Source of the DNA: Pseudomonas putida
GTDB taxonomy: Bacteria; Pseudomonadota; Gammaproteobacteria; Pseudomonadales; Pseudomonadaceae
Assembly: GCF_028682455.1 (NCBI RefSeq)
Contig: NZ_JANHLD010000003.1
Location: 1,054,001 to 1,118,000 of the forward strand
Direction: 5' to 3'
Length of the DNA: 64,000 nucleotides
Shown: positions 34,322 through 43,846 of the stretch, piece by piece
Numbering within the stretch: position 1 is the first letter of the stretch
Layout of the letters: every line of letters begins with the position of its first letter
The notes under the pieces: model-generated
Databases searched by the model: none
What the model saw: the letters and a program-made list of their open reading frames with translations, nothing else
What the model was told of the DNA's origin: nothing
Position numbers and translations under genes: made by a program

Positions 34322-35182
34322 ATGCCTCAGACCAAACACCCCCATCCCCAGCCAAACCCGTTGACCAGTATTGGCCTTGCGCCGCTGCCACCGCGCGCGC
34401 TGGCGGCCCAGAAAGGTGACTTCGGCCACGTGCTGGTGGTAGGCGGTGATCGCGGCACTGGCGGCGCGGTGCTGCTCAGTGCCGAAGCTGCATTGCGCTG
34501 CGGTGCCGGGCTGGTTTCGCTGGCCACCCGTAGCGAGCAGGTGCCCGCAGCCCTGGCGCGGTTGCCGGAGGTGATGACCCTGGGGGTTCATTCCGCCAAC
34601 CAGCTGATGACACCCCTGGAGCGCGCCTCGGTGCTGGTGGTCGGGCCGGGGCTAGGGCAAGCAGCCTGGGGGCGCAGCCTGTTGTCGGCGGTGGTCAATG
34701 CCAAGGTGCCGCAAGTATGGGATGCCGATGCCTTGAACCTGCTGAGCCGGGCGCCACTGCCGCTACCCTCGGGATCAATGATCACGCCACACCCGGGGGA
34801 GGCGGCACGGTTGCTGGGAATCTCCACCGAGGCCGTCCAGGCGGATCGCGCGGGGGCTGCGCGCAAACTGGCGCGCAAATATGCGGTCATCTGTGTGCTC
34901 AAGGGCGCAGGTACCCTGGTGGCAGACCCAGCCGGGCAACTGGCGTTGTGCGAACGTGGGCATCCGGCGATGGCCGGGGCGGGCCTGGGGGATGTCTTGA
35001 GCGGGGTGCTGGGTGCCCTGCTGGCCCAGAAGATGTCGAGCTGGGACGCCGCCTGCCTGGGTGTCTGGTTACATGCCTGTGCCGGCGAAAGGCTCGGTGC
35101 GCAGGGCCGTGGGCTGGCGGCCAGTGATCTGGTCCCGGTCATTCGTCATTTATTGGAGGAGCATTCAGCGTGTCAGGTGTAA
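34322..35182 (+). CDS. nnrD: NnrD, ADP-dependent NAD(P)H-hydrate dehydratase (single domain)
   Basis: A 286-residue ribokinase-like enzyme that repairs hydrated NADH/NADPH using ADP. Motifs: HVLVVGGDRGTGGAVLLSAEAA, ITPHPGEAARLLG and, near the C-terminus, GHPAMAGAGLGDVLSGVLGA with the catalytic-region Asp. The usual fused N-terminal epimerase (NnrE) half is missing: the ATG at 34322 (GGAG upstream) leads straight into the dehydratase domain. It overlaps tsaE by 13 bases, the normal yjeF-tsaE arrangement. Confidence 0.93.
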   Translation: MPQTKHPHPQPNPLTSIGLAPLPPRALAAQKGDFGHVLVVGGDRGTGGAVLLSAEAALRCGAGLVSLATRSEQVPAALARLPEVMTLGVHSANQLMTPLERASVLVVGPGLGQAAWGRSLLSAVVNAKVPQVWDADALNLLSRAPLPLPSGSMITPHPGEAARLLGISTEAVQADRAGAARKLARKYAVICVLKGAGTLVADPAGQLALCERGHPAMAGAGLGDVLSGVLGALLAQKMSSWDAACLGVWLHACAGERLGAQGRGLAASDLVPVIRHLLEEHSACQV

Positions 35183-35640
35183 CCCTGTTTTTAGCCGACG
35201 AAGAGGCCATGGTCCGCTTCGGCGCCCGCATTGCCGAAGTGACCAAAGGTCACGGCGTGATATTTCTTGAAGGTGACCTGGGGGCGGGCAAGACCACCCT
35301 GTCGCGGGGCATAATCCGTGGCCTTGGGCACACTGGTGCGGTGAAAAGCCCGACCTTCACCGTAGTAGAACCCTACGAAATCGGCGAGGTGCGAGCCTTC
35401 CATTTCGACCTCTACCGCCTGGTCGATCCGGAGGAGCTGGAGTTCATGGGGATCCGTGACTATTTCGAAGGCGATGCCCTGTGCCTGTTCGAATGGCCCC
35501 AAAACGGGGCCGGTGTTTTGCCAAAGCCCGACCTGACCATTACCATAAGCCCCCAGGCGAGCGGTCGTTCGCTCAACCTGTCGCCGCAGGGGGCACGTGG
35601 CGAAGCCTGGTGTGCCGCTCTGGCCTTGGAATTCAAATAG
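35170..35640 (+). CDS. tsaE: TsaE, tRNA t6A biosynthesis ATPase
   Basis: A 156-residue P-loop ATPase that drives the TsaBDE complex making N6-threonylcarbamoyladenosine at tRNA position 37. Walker A: LEGDLGAGKTTLSRGI; the following GAVKSPTFTVVEPYE and FHFDLYRLVDPEELEF are family hallmarks. It starts at a GTG (35170) with GGAGGAG upstream, inside the 3' end of nnrD. Confidence 0.96.
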   Translation: MSGVTLFLADEEAMVRFGARIAEVTKGHGVIFLEGDLGAGKTTLSRGIIRGLGHTGAVKSPTFTVVEPYEIGEVRAFHFDLYRLVDPEELEFMGIRDYFEGDALCLFEWPQNGAGVLPKPDLTITISPQASGRSLNLSPQGARGEAWCAALALEFK

Positions 35641-35655
35641 AAAATGGGGATAGGT

Positions 35656-37068
35656 ATGCGCATTCGCGCACTGGTTGCGGTCGTAGGATTGCTGCTTACG
35701 GCGGTAACTGTTGATGCACTGGCCGTCACGCAAGTCAAAAGTATGCGGTTGTGGCGAGCGCCGGATAACACACGGCTGGTGTTCGACCTCTCCGGGCCTG
35801 TGCAGCACAGCGTATTTACGCTGACAGCACCCGATCGCCTGGTCATCGACATCAATGGTGCGACCCTGGCGGCCCCGTTGTCGGTCTCGACCTCCAACAC
35901 CCCGATTACCAGCGTGCGCTCTGCCCAGCGCACGCCTACCGATCTGCGCGTGGTGATCGACCTGAACAAGTCGGTCACCCCCAAGAGTTTTACCCTCGCA
36001 CCCAACGCCCAATATGGCAATCGCCTGGTCGTCGACCTGTTCGACCAGGCGGCCGACGCCGTTTCGCCGCCGCCGACACCTCCGGTCGCCACCACCCCGG
36101 CCGTGCCTGTGACGCCTACGCAACCCGCGATCAAGTTGACCCCTGTGCCCAATGGCAAGCGTGACATCGTCATCGCCATCGACGCCGGCCACGGCGGTGA
36201 AGACCCGGGGGCTTCAGGCTCCAGGGGCCAGCATGAGAAAGACATCGTGCTGTCGATTGCCAAGGAGCTGCAGCGCCAGATCAACGGCGAGAAAGGTTAT
36301 CGCGCCGAGCTGACCCGTACGGGCGATTATTTCATCCCGCTACGCAAGCGCACCGAGATTGCCCGCAAGAAGGGCGCCGACCTGTTCATCTCGATCCACG
36401 CCGACGCTGCGCCCTCCAAGGCCGCTTTCGGTGCCTCGGTGTTTGCCCTGTCTGATCGTGGTGCTACCTCGGAAACAGCGCGGTGGCTGGCTGACAGCGA
36501 AAACCGCTCGGACCTGATCGGTGGTGCCGGCAACGTCAGCCTCGACGACAAGGACCGCATGCTCGCCGGGGTGCTTCTCGACCTGTCGATGACGGCCTCG
36601 TTGAGCTCGAGCCTGAACGTCGGGCAGAAAGTGCTGGGCAACATGGGCCGGGTCACGCCATTGCACAAGCGCCGGGTCGAGCAGGCAGGCTTTATGGTGC
36701 TCAAGTCCCCGGACATCCCGTCGATCCTGGTCGAAACCGGTTTTATCTCCAACGCCAACGAGGCGGCCAAGCTGGCCACCCCGAGCCACCAACAGTCGCT
36801 GGCCCGCTCGATCCACAGCGGCGTGCGGCAGTTCTTCCAGCAGAACCCGCCACCTGGCACCTACATCGCCTTCTTGCGTGACAGCGGCAAGATCGCCCAG
36901 GGACCGCGTGAACACAGCGTTCGCCCAGGCGAGACCCTGGCCATGATTGCCGTGCGCTACCAGGTCAGCGTGGCCAGCCTGCGCAGCGCCAACAATCTCA
37001 AGAGCGATGAACTCAAGGTCGGGCAAGCCCTGAACATTCCGACCACTGCCCTGGCGGCGCAGCAATGA
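35656..37068 (+). CDS. amiB: AmiB/AmiC-type N-acetylmuramoyl-L-alanine amidase
   Basis: A 470-residue periplasmic zinc amidase that splits septal peptidoglycan. Signal peptide MRIRALVAVVGLLLTAVTVDALA; AMIN domain (about residues 25-125, KSMRLWRAPDNTRLVFDLSG); Pro-rich linker; amidase_3 domain with zinc ligands in AIDAGHGGEDPGASG, Glu in SRGQHEKDIVL and His in FISIHADAAP, then ILVETGFISNANEA; C-terminal LysM (about residues 422-466). The ATG at 35656 is chosen because GGGGATAGG precedes it; the in-frame ATG at 35644 is an alternative. It overlaps mutL by 4 bases. Confidence 0.95.
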   Translation: MRIRALVAVVGLLLTAVTVDALAVTQVKSMRLWRAPDNTRLVFDLSGPVQHSVFTLTAPDRLVIDINGATLAAPLSVSTSNTPITSVRSAQRTPTDLRVVIDLNKSVTPKSFTLAPNAQYGNRLVVDLFDQAADAVSPPPTPPVATTPAVPVTPTQPAIKLTPVPNGKRDIVIAIDAGHGGEDPGASGSRGQHEKDIVLSIAKELQRQINGEKGYRAELTRTGDYFIPLRKRTEIARKKGADLFISIHADAAPSKAAFGASVFALSDRGATSETARWLADSENRSDLIGGAGNVSLDDKDRMLAGVLLDLSMTASLSSSLNVGQKVLGNMGRVTPLHKRRVEQAGFMVLKSPDIPSILVETGFISNANEAAKLATPSHQQSLARSIHSGVRQFFQQNPPPGTYIAFLRDSGKIAQGPREHSVRPGETLAMIAVRYQVSVASLRSANNLKSDELKVGQALNIPTTALAAQQ

Positions 37069-38972
37069 CCGACAGCGCCCGGATCGAACTGCTCAGCCCG
37101 CGGCTGGCGAACCAGATCGCCGCCGGCGAGGTAGTCGAGCGCCCTGCATCGGTGATCAAGGAGTTGCTGGAGAACAGTCTGGACTCCGGCGCCCGGCGCA
37201 TCGACGTGGAAGTGGAGCAAGGCGGCGTCAAGCTGCTGCGGGTTCGCGATGACGGCAGCGGTATTGCTGCCGATGACCTGCCCCTGGCCCTGGCCCGTCA
37301 CGCCACCAGCAAAATTCGCGATCTTGAAGATCTCGAACGGGTCATGAGCCTGGGGTTTCGCGGTGAAGCCCTGGCCTCGATCAGCTCGGTGGCGCGCCTG
37401 ACCCTCACTTCGCGCACGCGCGATGCCGAGCAGGCCTGGCAGGTGGAAACCGAAGGCCGCGACATGGCCCCGCGGGTACAGCCTGCGGCCCACCCGGTGG
37501 GGACTTCGGTAGAAGTACGCGACCTGTTCTTCAATACCCCGGCCCGGCGCAAGTTTCTCAAGACCGAAAAAACCGAATTCGATCACCTGCAGGAAGTGAT
37601 CCGTCGCCTGGCGCTGGCGCGTTTCGATGTCGGGTTTCACCTGCGTCACAACGGCAAGAGCATCCTCAGCCTTCACGAAGCCCATGACGATACGGCCCGT
37701 GCCCGGCGCGTGGCGGCCATCTGCGGTCCGGGTTTCCTCGAACAGGCCTTGCCCATCGAAGTCGAGCGCAATGGCTTGCACCTCTGGGGCTGGGTCGGGT
37801 TGCCGACCTTCTCGCGCAGCCAGGCCGACCTGCAGTACTTCTTCGTCAATGGCCGTGCTGTGCGCGACAAGCTGGTTGCCCATGCGGTGCGCCAGGCTTA
37901 TCGCGACGTGTTGTTCAACGGGCGGCATCCCACCTTTGTGCTGTTCTTCGAGGTCGACCCCACCGGCGTCGACGTCAACGTGCACCCCACCAAGCACGAA
38001 GTCCGCTTTCGTGACGGACGCATGGTCCATGACTTTCTCTATGGCACCCTGCACCGTGCCCTGGCGGATGTGCGCCCTGAAGACCAGTTGGCAGCACCGG
38101 CGGCGACCAGCGAGATCATTCGCCCCAGCGGCATCCAGGCGGGTGAGTTCGGTCCCCAGGGCGAAATGCGCCTGGCAGCCAACCTGCTCGAGCAGCCAGC
38201 GGGCGAGCCCGGCATGCGCCCGATGGGGGGCAACAGCGGCGGTGGGTCGGGCGCAGGCTATCAATACCAGTACACGCCGCGCCCGACCCAAGCCGTACCG
38301 GCTGCCGAAGCGCAGAGTGTCTATCGTGAGTTCTTTGCCCCGCTCAATGATGCGGCGCCTGCGGCCTTGCCTGAAGGGCAGGGTGATATTCCGCCGCTGG
38401 GTTATGCCCTGGCCCAACTCAAGGGCATCTACATCCTTGCCGAAAATGCCGTGGGCCTGGTGCTGGTGGACATGCACGCGGCCCACGAGCGCATCATGTA
38501 TGAGCGCCTGAAGGTGGCCATGGCCAGTGAAGGCCTCAGTGGCCAGCCGCTGCTGGTGCCCGAGTCCCTGGCCTTGAGCCAGCGCGAGGCCGATTGCGCC
38601 GAAGAGCACGCCGAATGGTTCCAGCGCCTGGGCTTCGAGCTGCAGCGGCTGGGCCCGGAAAGCCTGGCGATCCGACAGATCCCCGCACTGCTCAAGCAGG
38701 CCGAGGCCAATCGCCTGGTTCAGGATGTCTTGGCCGACCTGATGGAGTACGGCACCAGTGACCGAATCCAGGCCCACTTGAACGAGCTGCTCGGCACCAT
38801 GGCCTGCCACGGCGCCATTCGCGCCAACCGGCGTCTGGCCGTGGCCGAAATGAATGGGCTGCTGCGCGACATGGAAAACACCGAGCGCAGCGGTCAATGC
38901 AACCACGGTCGACCGACCTGGACCCAACTGGGCCTGGACGATCTGGACAAACTGTTCCTGCGCGGTCGATAA
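37065..38972 (+). CDS. mutL: MutL, DNA mismatch repair protein
   Basis: A 635-residue GHKL ATPase. N-terminal motifs: AAGEVVERPASVIKELLENS, RDDGSGIAADD and LGFRGEALASISSVA. The C-terminal domain carries the endonuclease motif DMHAAHERIMYE, which fits DQHA(X)2E(X)4E with Met for Gln, so this is a nicking MutL as expected where MutH is absent. A Gly/Pro-rich linker (about residues 350-415) separates the halves. It lies between amiB (4-base overlap) and miaA. Confidence 0.97.
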   Translation: MTDSARIELLSPRLANQIAAGEVVERPASVIKELLENSLDSGARRIDVEVEQGGVKLLRVRDDGSGIAADDLPLALARHATSKIRDLEDLERVMSLGFRGEALASISSVARLTLTSRTRDAEQAWQVETEGRDMAPRVQPAAHPVGTSVEVRDLFFNTPARRKFLKTEKTEFDHLQEVIRRLALARFDVGFHLRHNGKSILSLHEAHDDTARARRVAAICGPGFLEQALPIEVERNGLHLWGWVGLPTFSRSQADLQYFFVNGRAVRDKLVAHAVRQAYRDVLFNGRHPTFVLFFEVDPTGVDVNVHPTKHEVRFRDGRMVHDFLYGTLHRALADVRPEDQLAAPAATSEIIRPSGIQAGEFGPQGEMRLAANLLEQPAGEPGMRPMGGNSGGGSGAGYQYQYTPRPTQAVPAAEAQSVYREFFAPLNDAAPAALPEGQGDIPPLGYALAQLKGIYILAENAVGLVLVDMHAAHERIMYERLKVAMASEGLSGQPLLVPESLALSQREADCAEEHAEWFQRLGFELQRLGPESLAIRQIPALLKQAEANRLVQDVLADLMEYGTSDRIQAHLNELLGTMACHGAIRANRRLAVAEMNGLLRDMENTERSGQCNHGRPTWTQLGLDDLDKLFLRGR

Positions 38973-38973
38973 G

Positions 38974-39945
38974 ATGAGTGGTAAACCTCCCGCAATATTC
39001 TTGATGGGCCCGACTGCGGCGGGCAAGACCGATCTGGCGATCGAGCTGACCAAAGTGCTGCCATGCGAATTGATCAGTGTCGACTCGGCGCTGGTCTATC
39101 GCGGCATGGATATCGGTACGGCCAAACCCTCCAAAGAGGTGTTGGCCGCTCACCCGCATCGCCTGATCGACATTCTCGATCCTGCCCAGAGCTATTGCGC
39201 TGCCGACTTTCGTCGTGACGCCCTCGAGGCCATGGCAGACATCACTGCACGCGGCAAGATTCCGCTGCTGGTCGGCGGCACCATGCTCTATTACAAGGCG
39301 CTGCTCGAAGGTCTGGCCGATATGCCGGCGGCGGATCCACACGTGCGTGCGGAACTTGAAGAAGAGGCTGCGCGCCTTGGATTGCAGGCTTTGCACCAGC
39401 AATTGGCGGCTGTCGACCCCGAATCGGCCGCCAGGATTCATCCCAATGACCCTCAGCGCCTGATACGCGCGCTGGAAGTCTATCGGGTCAGTGGCATGAC
39501 GATGACGTCACATCGCCAGCGTCAATCCGCGGAAAGTAGCGCAGCAGGCGCTTCGGGGGCGGGACATTTGCCCTATACTGTCGCCAGCCTGGCCATTGCG
39601 CCAAACGATCGTCATGTGTTGCACGAGCGGATTGCGTTACGATTCGGGCAAATGCTGGAACAGGGCTTCGTTGACGAGGTCCGATTGCTGCGAGCCAGAA
39701 GTGACTTGCACGCGGGGCTGCCGTCTATACGGGCGGTTGGTTATCGCCAGGTCTGGGATCACCTTGATGGCAAGTTGACATCGGTGGAGATGAAGGAGCG
39801 CGGCATTATTGCTACTCGCCAATTGGCGAAACGGCAATTCACCTGGTTGCGTAGTTGGGCTGACCTGCATTGGTTGGATAGCCTGGCTTGCGACAATCTG
39901 TCTCGCACCTTGAAATACCTTGGATCGGTCTCCATATTGAGCTGA
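38974..39945 (+). CDS. miaA: MiaA, tRNA dimethylallyltransferase
   Basis: A 323-residue enzyme that adds the dimethylallyl group to A37 of tRNAs reading UNN codons. P-loop FLMGPTAAGKTDLAIELT, the conserved DSALVYRGMDIGTAKPS, and the C-terminal GLPSIRAVGYRQVWDHLDG with ATRQLAKRQFTWLRSW. The ATG at 38974 is 1 base after the mutL stop. It is upstream of hfq, as in the widely conserved superoperon. Confidence 0.97.
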   Translation: MSGKPPAIFLMGPTAAGKTDLAIELTKVLPCELISVDSALVYRGMDIGTAKPSKEVLAAHPHRLIDILDPAQSYCAADFRRDALEAMADITARGKIPLLVGGTMLYYKALLEGLADMPAADPHVRAELEEEAARLGLQALHQQLAAVDPESAARIHPNDPQRLIRALEVYRVSGMTMTSHRQRQSAESSAAGASGAGHLPYTVASLAIAPNDRHVLHERIALRFGQMLEQGFVDEVRLLRARSDLHAGLPSIRAVGYRQVWDHLDGKLTSVEMKERGIIATRQLAKRQFTWLRSWADLHWLDSLACDNLSRTLKYLGSVSILS

Positions 39946-40042
39946 GTCTTTGTAATTGCCGTCTATCCTTGGGGGTGGGGCGGCTTGAGCCATCAGTTTT
40001 TCTTTGATTTTTTTACTATTGATCCTTACAGGAGTGCGGCAT

Positions 40043-40303
40043 ATGTCAAAAGGGCATTCGCTACAAGACCCTTACTTGAATACTTTGAGAAAAGAAAAAG
40101 TTGGGGTTTCGATTTATCTGGTCAACGGCATCAAGCTGCAAGGCACGATCGAATCGTTCGACCAGTTCGTAATCCTGCTGAAAAATACCGTCAGCCAGAT
40201 GGTTTACAAGCACGCCATCTCGACAGTTGTTCCTGTGCGTCCGATCCGTCTGCCAAGTGCATCCGAATCCGAGCATGGCGACGCTGAGCCAGGTAACGCC
40301 TGA
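40043..40303 (+). CDS. hfq: Hfq, RNA chaperone
   Basis: An 86-residue hexameric Sm-like protein that promotes small RNA-mRNA pairing and, with Crc, catabolite repression in Pseudomonas. N-terminus SKGHSLQDPYLNTLRKEKV; Sm1 region GVSIYLVNGIKLQGTIESFD; Sm2 YKHAISTVVP. The short Ser/Glu-rich C-terminal tail is typical of Pseudomonas (82-86 residues). The ATG at 40043 follows AGGAG. Confidence 0.98.
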   Translation: MSKGHSLQDPYLNTLRKEKVGVSIYLVNGIKLQGTIESFDQFVILLKNTVSQMVYKHAISTVVPVRPIRLPSASESEHGDAEPGNA

Positions 40304-40315
40304 TAGGAGTCTGCT

Positions 40316-41617
40316 TTGTTCTTTGAGCGCCACGGTGGTGGTGAACGAGCGGTCCTCGTTCACTTGGAAGGTCAGAACCCTGAGGCGCGCGAAGATCCGC
40401 AGGAGTTTCAGGAGCTGGCACTGTCGGCTGGGGCCGATATTGTCGCGTTCGCCAATGTGGCGCGACATCAGCCCACCGCCAAATACCTGATTGGCAGCGG
40501 CAAGGTCGAGGAATTGCGCGATCTGGTCAACGCCGAGCAGGTGGATTTGGTGATTTTCAATCACACCCTCACACCCAGTCAGGAGCGTAACCTCGAACGA
40601 ATCTTCGAGTGTCGCGTGCTTGATCGCACCGGTCTGATTCTCGATATCTTCGCCCAGCGGGCGCGCACTCATGAAGGCAAGCTGCAGGTCGAACTGGCCC
40701 AGCTCGAGCACATGAGCACGCGGCTGGTTCGCGGCTGGACGCACCTTGAGCGGCAGAAGGGCGGTATCGGCCTGCGCGGCCCGGGTGAAACCCAGCTGGA
40801 AACCGACCGGCGTCTGCTGCGGGTTCGCCTGCGTCAGATCAAGGCACGCCTTGAAAAGGTCCGCAGCCAGCGCGAACAGGCACGACGGGGACGCAAGCGA
40901 GCAGATATTCCTTCGGTCTCACTGGTCGGCTATACCAACGCCGGCAAGTCGACCCTGTTCAACGCCCTGACCCAATCGGAGGTCTATGCGGCCGACCAGC
41001 TGTTCGCCACCCTCGACCCGACCCTGCGCCGGCTCGAGATCGACGACGTCGGGCCGATCGTATTGGCCGATACCGTAGGTTTCATTCGCCACCTGCCGCA
41101 CAAGCTCGTCGAGGCTTTTCGGGCTACGCTCGAAGAGTCGAGCAACTCGGACCTGCTGCTGCACGTGATCGATGCCCATGAGCCTGAGCGCATGGAGCAG
41201 ATCGAGCAGGTGATGGCTGTGTTGGGGGAGATTGGTGCAGAAGGCTTGCCGATCCTCGAGGTCTATAACAAACTCGACCTGCTTGAGGGTGTCGAGCCGC
41301 AGATTCAGCGCGATGCCGACGGCAAGCCGCAGCGGGTCTGGGTTTCAGCGCGTGATGGACGCGGCCTGGAGTTGGTGGGGCAGGCGGTTGCCGAGTTGCT
41401 GGGGGATGACCTGTTTATCGGAACCTTGCGCCTTGAACAGCGTTTTGCGCGGTTGCGTGCGCAGTTCTTCGAACTGGGCGCGGTGCAGAGCGAGGAGCAT
41501 GACGATGAAGGCAGTAGCTTGTTGGCCGTGCGCTTGTCCCGGGTCGAACTCAATCGCCTGGTCAGTCGCGCAGGGTTGAAGCCGCTGGAATTCATCGAGC
41601 AACACACTTTGCAATAA
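40316..41617 (+). CDS. hflX: HflX, ribosome-associated GTPase
   Basis: A 433-residue GTPase that splits stalled ribosomes under stress. The N-terminal HflX domain has PTAKYLIGSGKVEELRDLV and LIFNHTLTPSQERNLER-like text; a helical linker (GGIGLRGPGETQLETDRRLL) precedes the G domain with G1 GYTNAGKSTLFNALT, G3 DTVGFIRHLP and G4 YNKLDL. It starts at a TTG (40316) with AGGAG upstream, 12 bases past hfq. Confidence 0.96.
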   Translation: MFFERHGGGERAVLVHLEGQNPEAREDPQEFQELALSAGADIVAFANVARHQPTAKYLIGSGKVEELRDLVNAEQVDLVIFNHTLTPSQERNLERIFECRVLDRTGLILDIFAQRARTHEGKLQVELAQLEHMSTRLVRGWTHLERQKGGIGLRGPGETQLETDRRLLRVRLRQIKARLEKVRSQREQARRGRKRADIPSVSLVGYTNAGKSTLFNALTQSEVYAADQLFATLDPTLRRLEIDDVGPIVLADTVGFIRHLPHKLVEAFRATLEESSNSDLLLHVIDAHEPERMEQIEQVMAVLGEIGAEGLPILEVYNKLDLLEGVEPQIQRDADGKPQRVWVSARDGRGLELVGQAVAELLGDDLFIGTLRLEQRFARLRAQFFELGAVQSEEHDDEGSSLLAVRLSRVELNRLVSRAGLKPLEFIEQHTLQ

Positions 41618-41713
41618 AAGCCCGGCGACGTGGTCGGGCAGCCGTGACAGGCATTCTGTAGCATTGGACGGCGCGCCGTGGGTGCGTCTTTGCTTTATCA
41701 GATGGAGAGCGCT

Positions 41714-42880
41714 ATGGCTTGGAATGAGCCGGGTGGCAACTCGAATAATCAGGATCCTTGGGGTGGGCGCCGTGGTGGCGGCGACAAGAAAGGGCCACCG
41801 GATCTCGACGAGGCCTTCCGCAAGCTGCAGGACAGCCTGAACGGCATGTTCGGCAGTGGCAAGAAACGCGGTGGTGACGGCGGCATCGGCAAGGGCGGTG
41901 GCTTCGGCCTGCTCGGCGTCGGCCTGGCCGTGCTGGCAGCTATCTGGCTGTACAGCGCCGTGTACGTGGTCGATGAACAGGAGCAGGCAGTGGTGCTGCG
42001 CTTCGGCAAATACTACGAAACCGTAGGGCCGGGCCTGAACATCTACTTCCCGCCGATCGACCGCAAGTACATGGAGAACGTCACGCGTGAGCGTGCCTAT
42101 ACCAAGCAGGGACAGATGCTGACCGAAGACGAGAACATCGTCGAAGTACCGCTGACCGTGCAGTACAAGATCACCAACCTGCAGGATTTCGTGCTGAACG
42201 TCGATCAGCCTGAAGTCAGCCTGCAGCACGCGACCGACAGTGCATTGCGCCACGTGGTGGGCTCCACCGCCATGGACAAGGTGCTGACCGAGGGTCGTGA
42301 GCAGATGGCCGTTGAAATCAAGGAGCGCCTGCAGCGTTTCCTCGATACCTACCGTACCGGTATCACCGTCACCCAGGTCAACGTACAGAGCGCGGCAGCC
42401 CCGCGTGAAGTGCAGGAAGCCTTCGACGACGTGATCCGTGCCCGTGAAGACGAGCAGCGTGCCCGCAACCAGGCTGAATCCTACGCCAACGGCGTGGTTC
42501 CGGAAGCCCGTGGTCAGGCCCAGCGGATCATCGAGGATGCCAACGGTTATCGCGACGAAGTCGTCTCCCGCGCCAAGGGTGAGGCCGATCGCTTCACCAA
42601 GCTGGTGGCCGAGTACCGCAAGGCACCTGAAGTGACCCGTCAGCGCCTGTACCTGGACACCATGCAGGAAGTCTACAGCAACACCAGCAAGGTCCTGGTT
42701 TCCGGCAAGGATGGCCAGAGCAATCTGCTTTACCTGCCGCTGGACAAGATGGTCGAAGGTAGCCGCGCCAGCAGCACCCCGGTCAGCAGCGCGCCGGTAT
42801 CGGCCAACGATGCGGCTAACCGTGCGGCGGCGGAGCTGCAACAGCAGCAACAGCAGTTGCGTTCTAGGGAGAGCCGCTGA
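41714..42880 (+). CDS. hflK: HflK, FtsH-associated SPFH protein
   Basis: A 388-residue inner-membrane protein with a large periplasmic SPFH/prohibitin domain; it forms a cage with HflC around FtsH. The N-terminus is Gly/Asn-rich (MAWNEPGGNSNNQDPWGGRR), then a transmembrane helix FGLLGVGLAVLAAIWLYSAV and the prohibitin domain (EQEQAVVLRFGKYYETVGPG). A Gln-rich end (ELQQQQQQLRSRE) closes the protein. The ATG at 41714 with GGAGAG upstream is the usual start. Its stop overlaps the hflC ATG by 1 base. Confidence 0.96.
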   Translation: MAWNEPGGNSNNQDPWGGRRGGGDKKGPPDLDEAFRKLQDSLNGMFGSGKKRGGDGGIGKGGGFGLLGVGLAVLAAIWLYSAVYVVDEQEQAVVLRFGKYYETVGPGLNIYFPPIDRKYMENVTRERAYTKQGQMLTEDENIVEVPLTVQYKITNLQDFVLNVDQPEVSLQHATDSALRHVVGSTAMDKVLTEGREQMAVEIKERLQRFLDTYRTGITVTQVNVQSAAAPREVQEAFDDVIRAREDEQRARNQAESYANGVVPEARGQAQRIIEDANGYRDEVVSRAKGEADRFTKLVAEYRKAPEVTRQRLYLDTMQEVYSNTSKVLVSGKDGQSNLLYLPLDKMVEGSRASSTPVSSAPVSANDAANRAAAELQQQQQQLRSRESR

Positions 42881-43749
42881 TGAGCAATAAATCGCTGATC
42901 GCCCTGATCGTTGGCGTCGTGCTGGCGATCGTGGCCTGGAACAGCTTCTATATCGTGGCCCAGACAGAGCGTGCGGTACTGCTGCAATTCGGTCGTGTGG
43001 TCCAGGCCGATGTCCAGCCTGGCCTGCATGTGAAGGTTCCCTACGTCAACCAGGTGCGCAAGTTCGACGCCCGCCTGATGACGCTGGATGCCCCGACCCA
43101 GCGCTTCCTGACCCTGGAAAAGAAAGCGGTCATGGTCGATGCCTACGCCAAATGGCGGGTCAAGGACGCCGAGCGTTTCTATACCGCGACCTCGGGCCTC
43201 AAGCAGATTGCCGACGAACGTCTGTCGCGTCGTCTGGAAAGCGGCCTGCGTGACCAGTTTGGTAAGCGCACCCTGCACGAAGTGGTTTCCGGTGAACGTG
43301 ACGCGCTGATGGCTGACATCACTGCATCGCTGAACCGCATGGCCAGCAAGGAGCTGGGTATCGAAGTGGTCGACGTTCGCGTCAAGGCCATCGACCTGCC
43401 CAAGGAAGTCAACCGCAGCGTGTTCGAGCGGATGAGCACCGAGCGTGAGCGTGAAGCTCGCGAGCACCGCGCCAAGGGTAACGAGTTGGCCGAAGGTATT
43501 CGTGCCGACGCCGACCGTCAGCGTCGTGTGCTGCTGGCTGAAGCCTATCGTGAGTCGGAAGAGACCCGCGGTGATGGCGATGCGCAGGCGGCGGCGATCT
43601 ACGCCAAGGCCTACGGCCAGGACCAGGAGTTCTACGCGTTCTACCGTAGCCTCAAGGCCTACCGTGAGAGCTTCGCCAACAAGAGCGATGTACTGGTGCT
43701 CGACCCGAGCAGCGAGTTCTTCCGCTTCATGGGCAAGCCAAAGCCGTAA
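42880..43749 (+). CDS. hflC: HflC, FtsH-associated SPFH protein
   Basis: A 289-residue partner of HflK. An N-terminal helix (LIALIVGVVLAIVAWNSFYI) precedes the SPFH domain (QTERAVLLQFGRVVQADVQP), and a coiled coil rich in Glu, Arg and Ala (REREAREHRAKGNELAEGIR) spans about residues 188-235. It modulates the FtsH protease. The typical end SEFFRFMGKP is present. It is the last gene of the hfq-hfl cluster here. Confidence 0.96.
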   Translation: MSNKSLIALIVGVVLAIVAWNSFYIVAQTERAVLLQFGRVVQADVQPGLHVKVPYVNQVRKFDARLMTLDAPTQRFLTLEKKAVMVDAYAKWRVKDAERFYTATSGLKQIADERLSRRLESGLRDQFGKRTLHEVVSGERDALMADITASLNRMASKELGIEVVDVRVKAIDLPKEVNRSVFERMSTEREREAREHRAKGNELAEGIRADADRQRRVLLAEAYRESEETRGDGDAQAAAIYAKAYGQDQEFYAFYRSLKAYRESFANKSDVLVLDPSSEFFRFMGKPKP

Positions 43750-43757
43750 GGTTGCAA

Positions 43758-43846
43758 ACCCCGCCGGGCGGCTAAAATGCCTGGCGGGGTGATCCCGCGA
43801 GAAAACGGGTGTATGATGCGGCAGCCGGGAAATTCCCGGCTTTTTT
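43758..43846 (+). terminator. hflC 3' hairpin and strong terminator
   Basis: A long-loop stem ACCCCGCC / GGCGGGGT (43758-43765, 43783-43790) is followed by AGCCGGGAAATTCCCGGCT and a run of T (43823-43846), a canonical intrinsic terminator. The gap 43750-44026 holds no supported gene: a DUF2065 membrane-protein gene, which I expect between hflC and hisZ in other pseudomonads, was not found. Confidence 0.88.
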
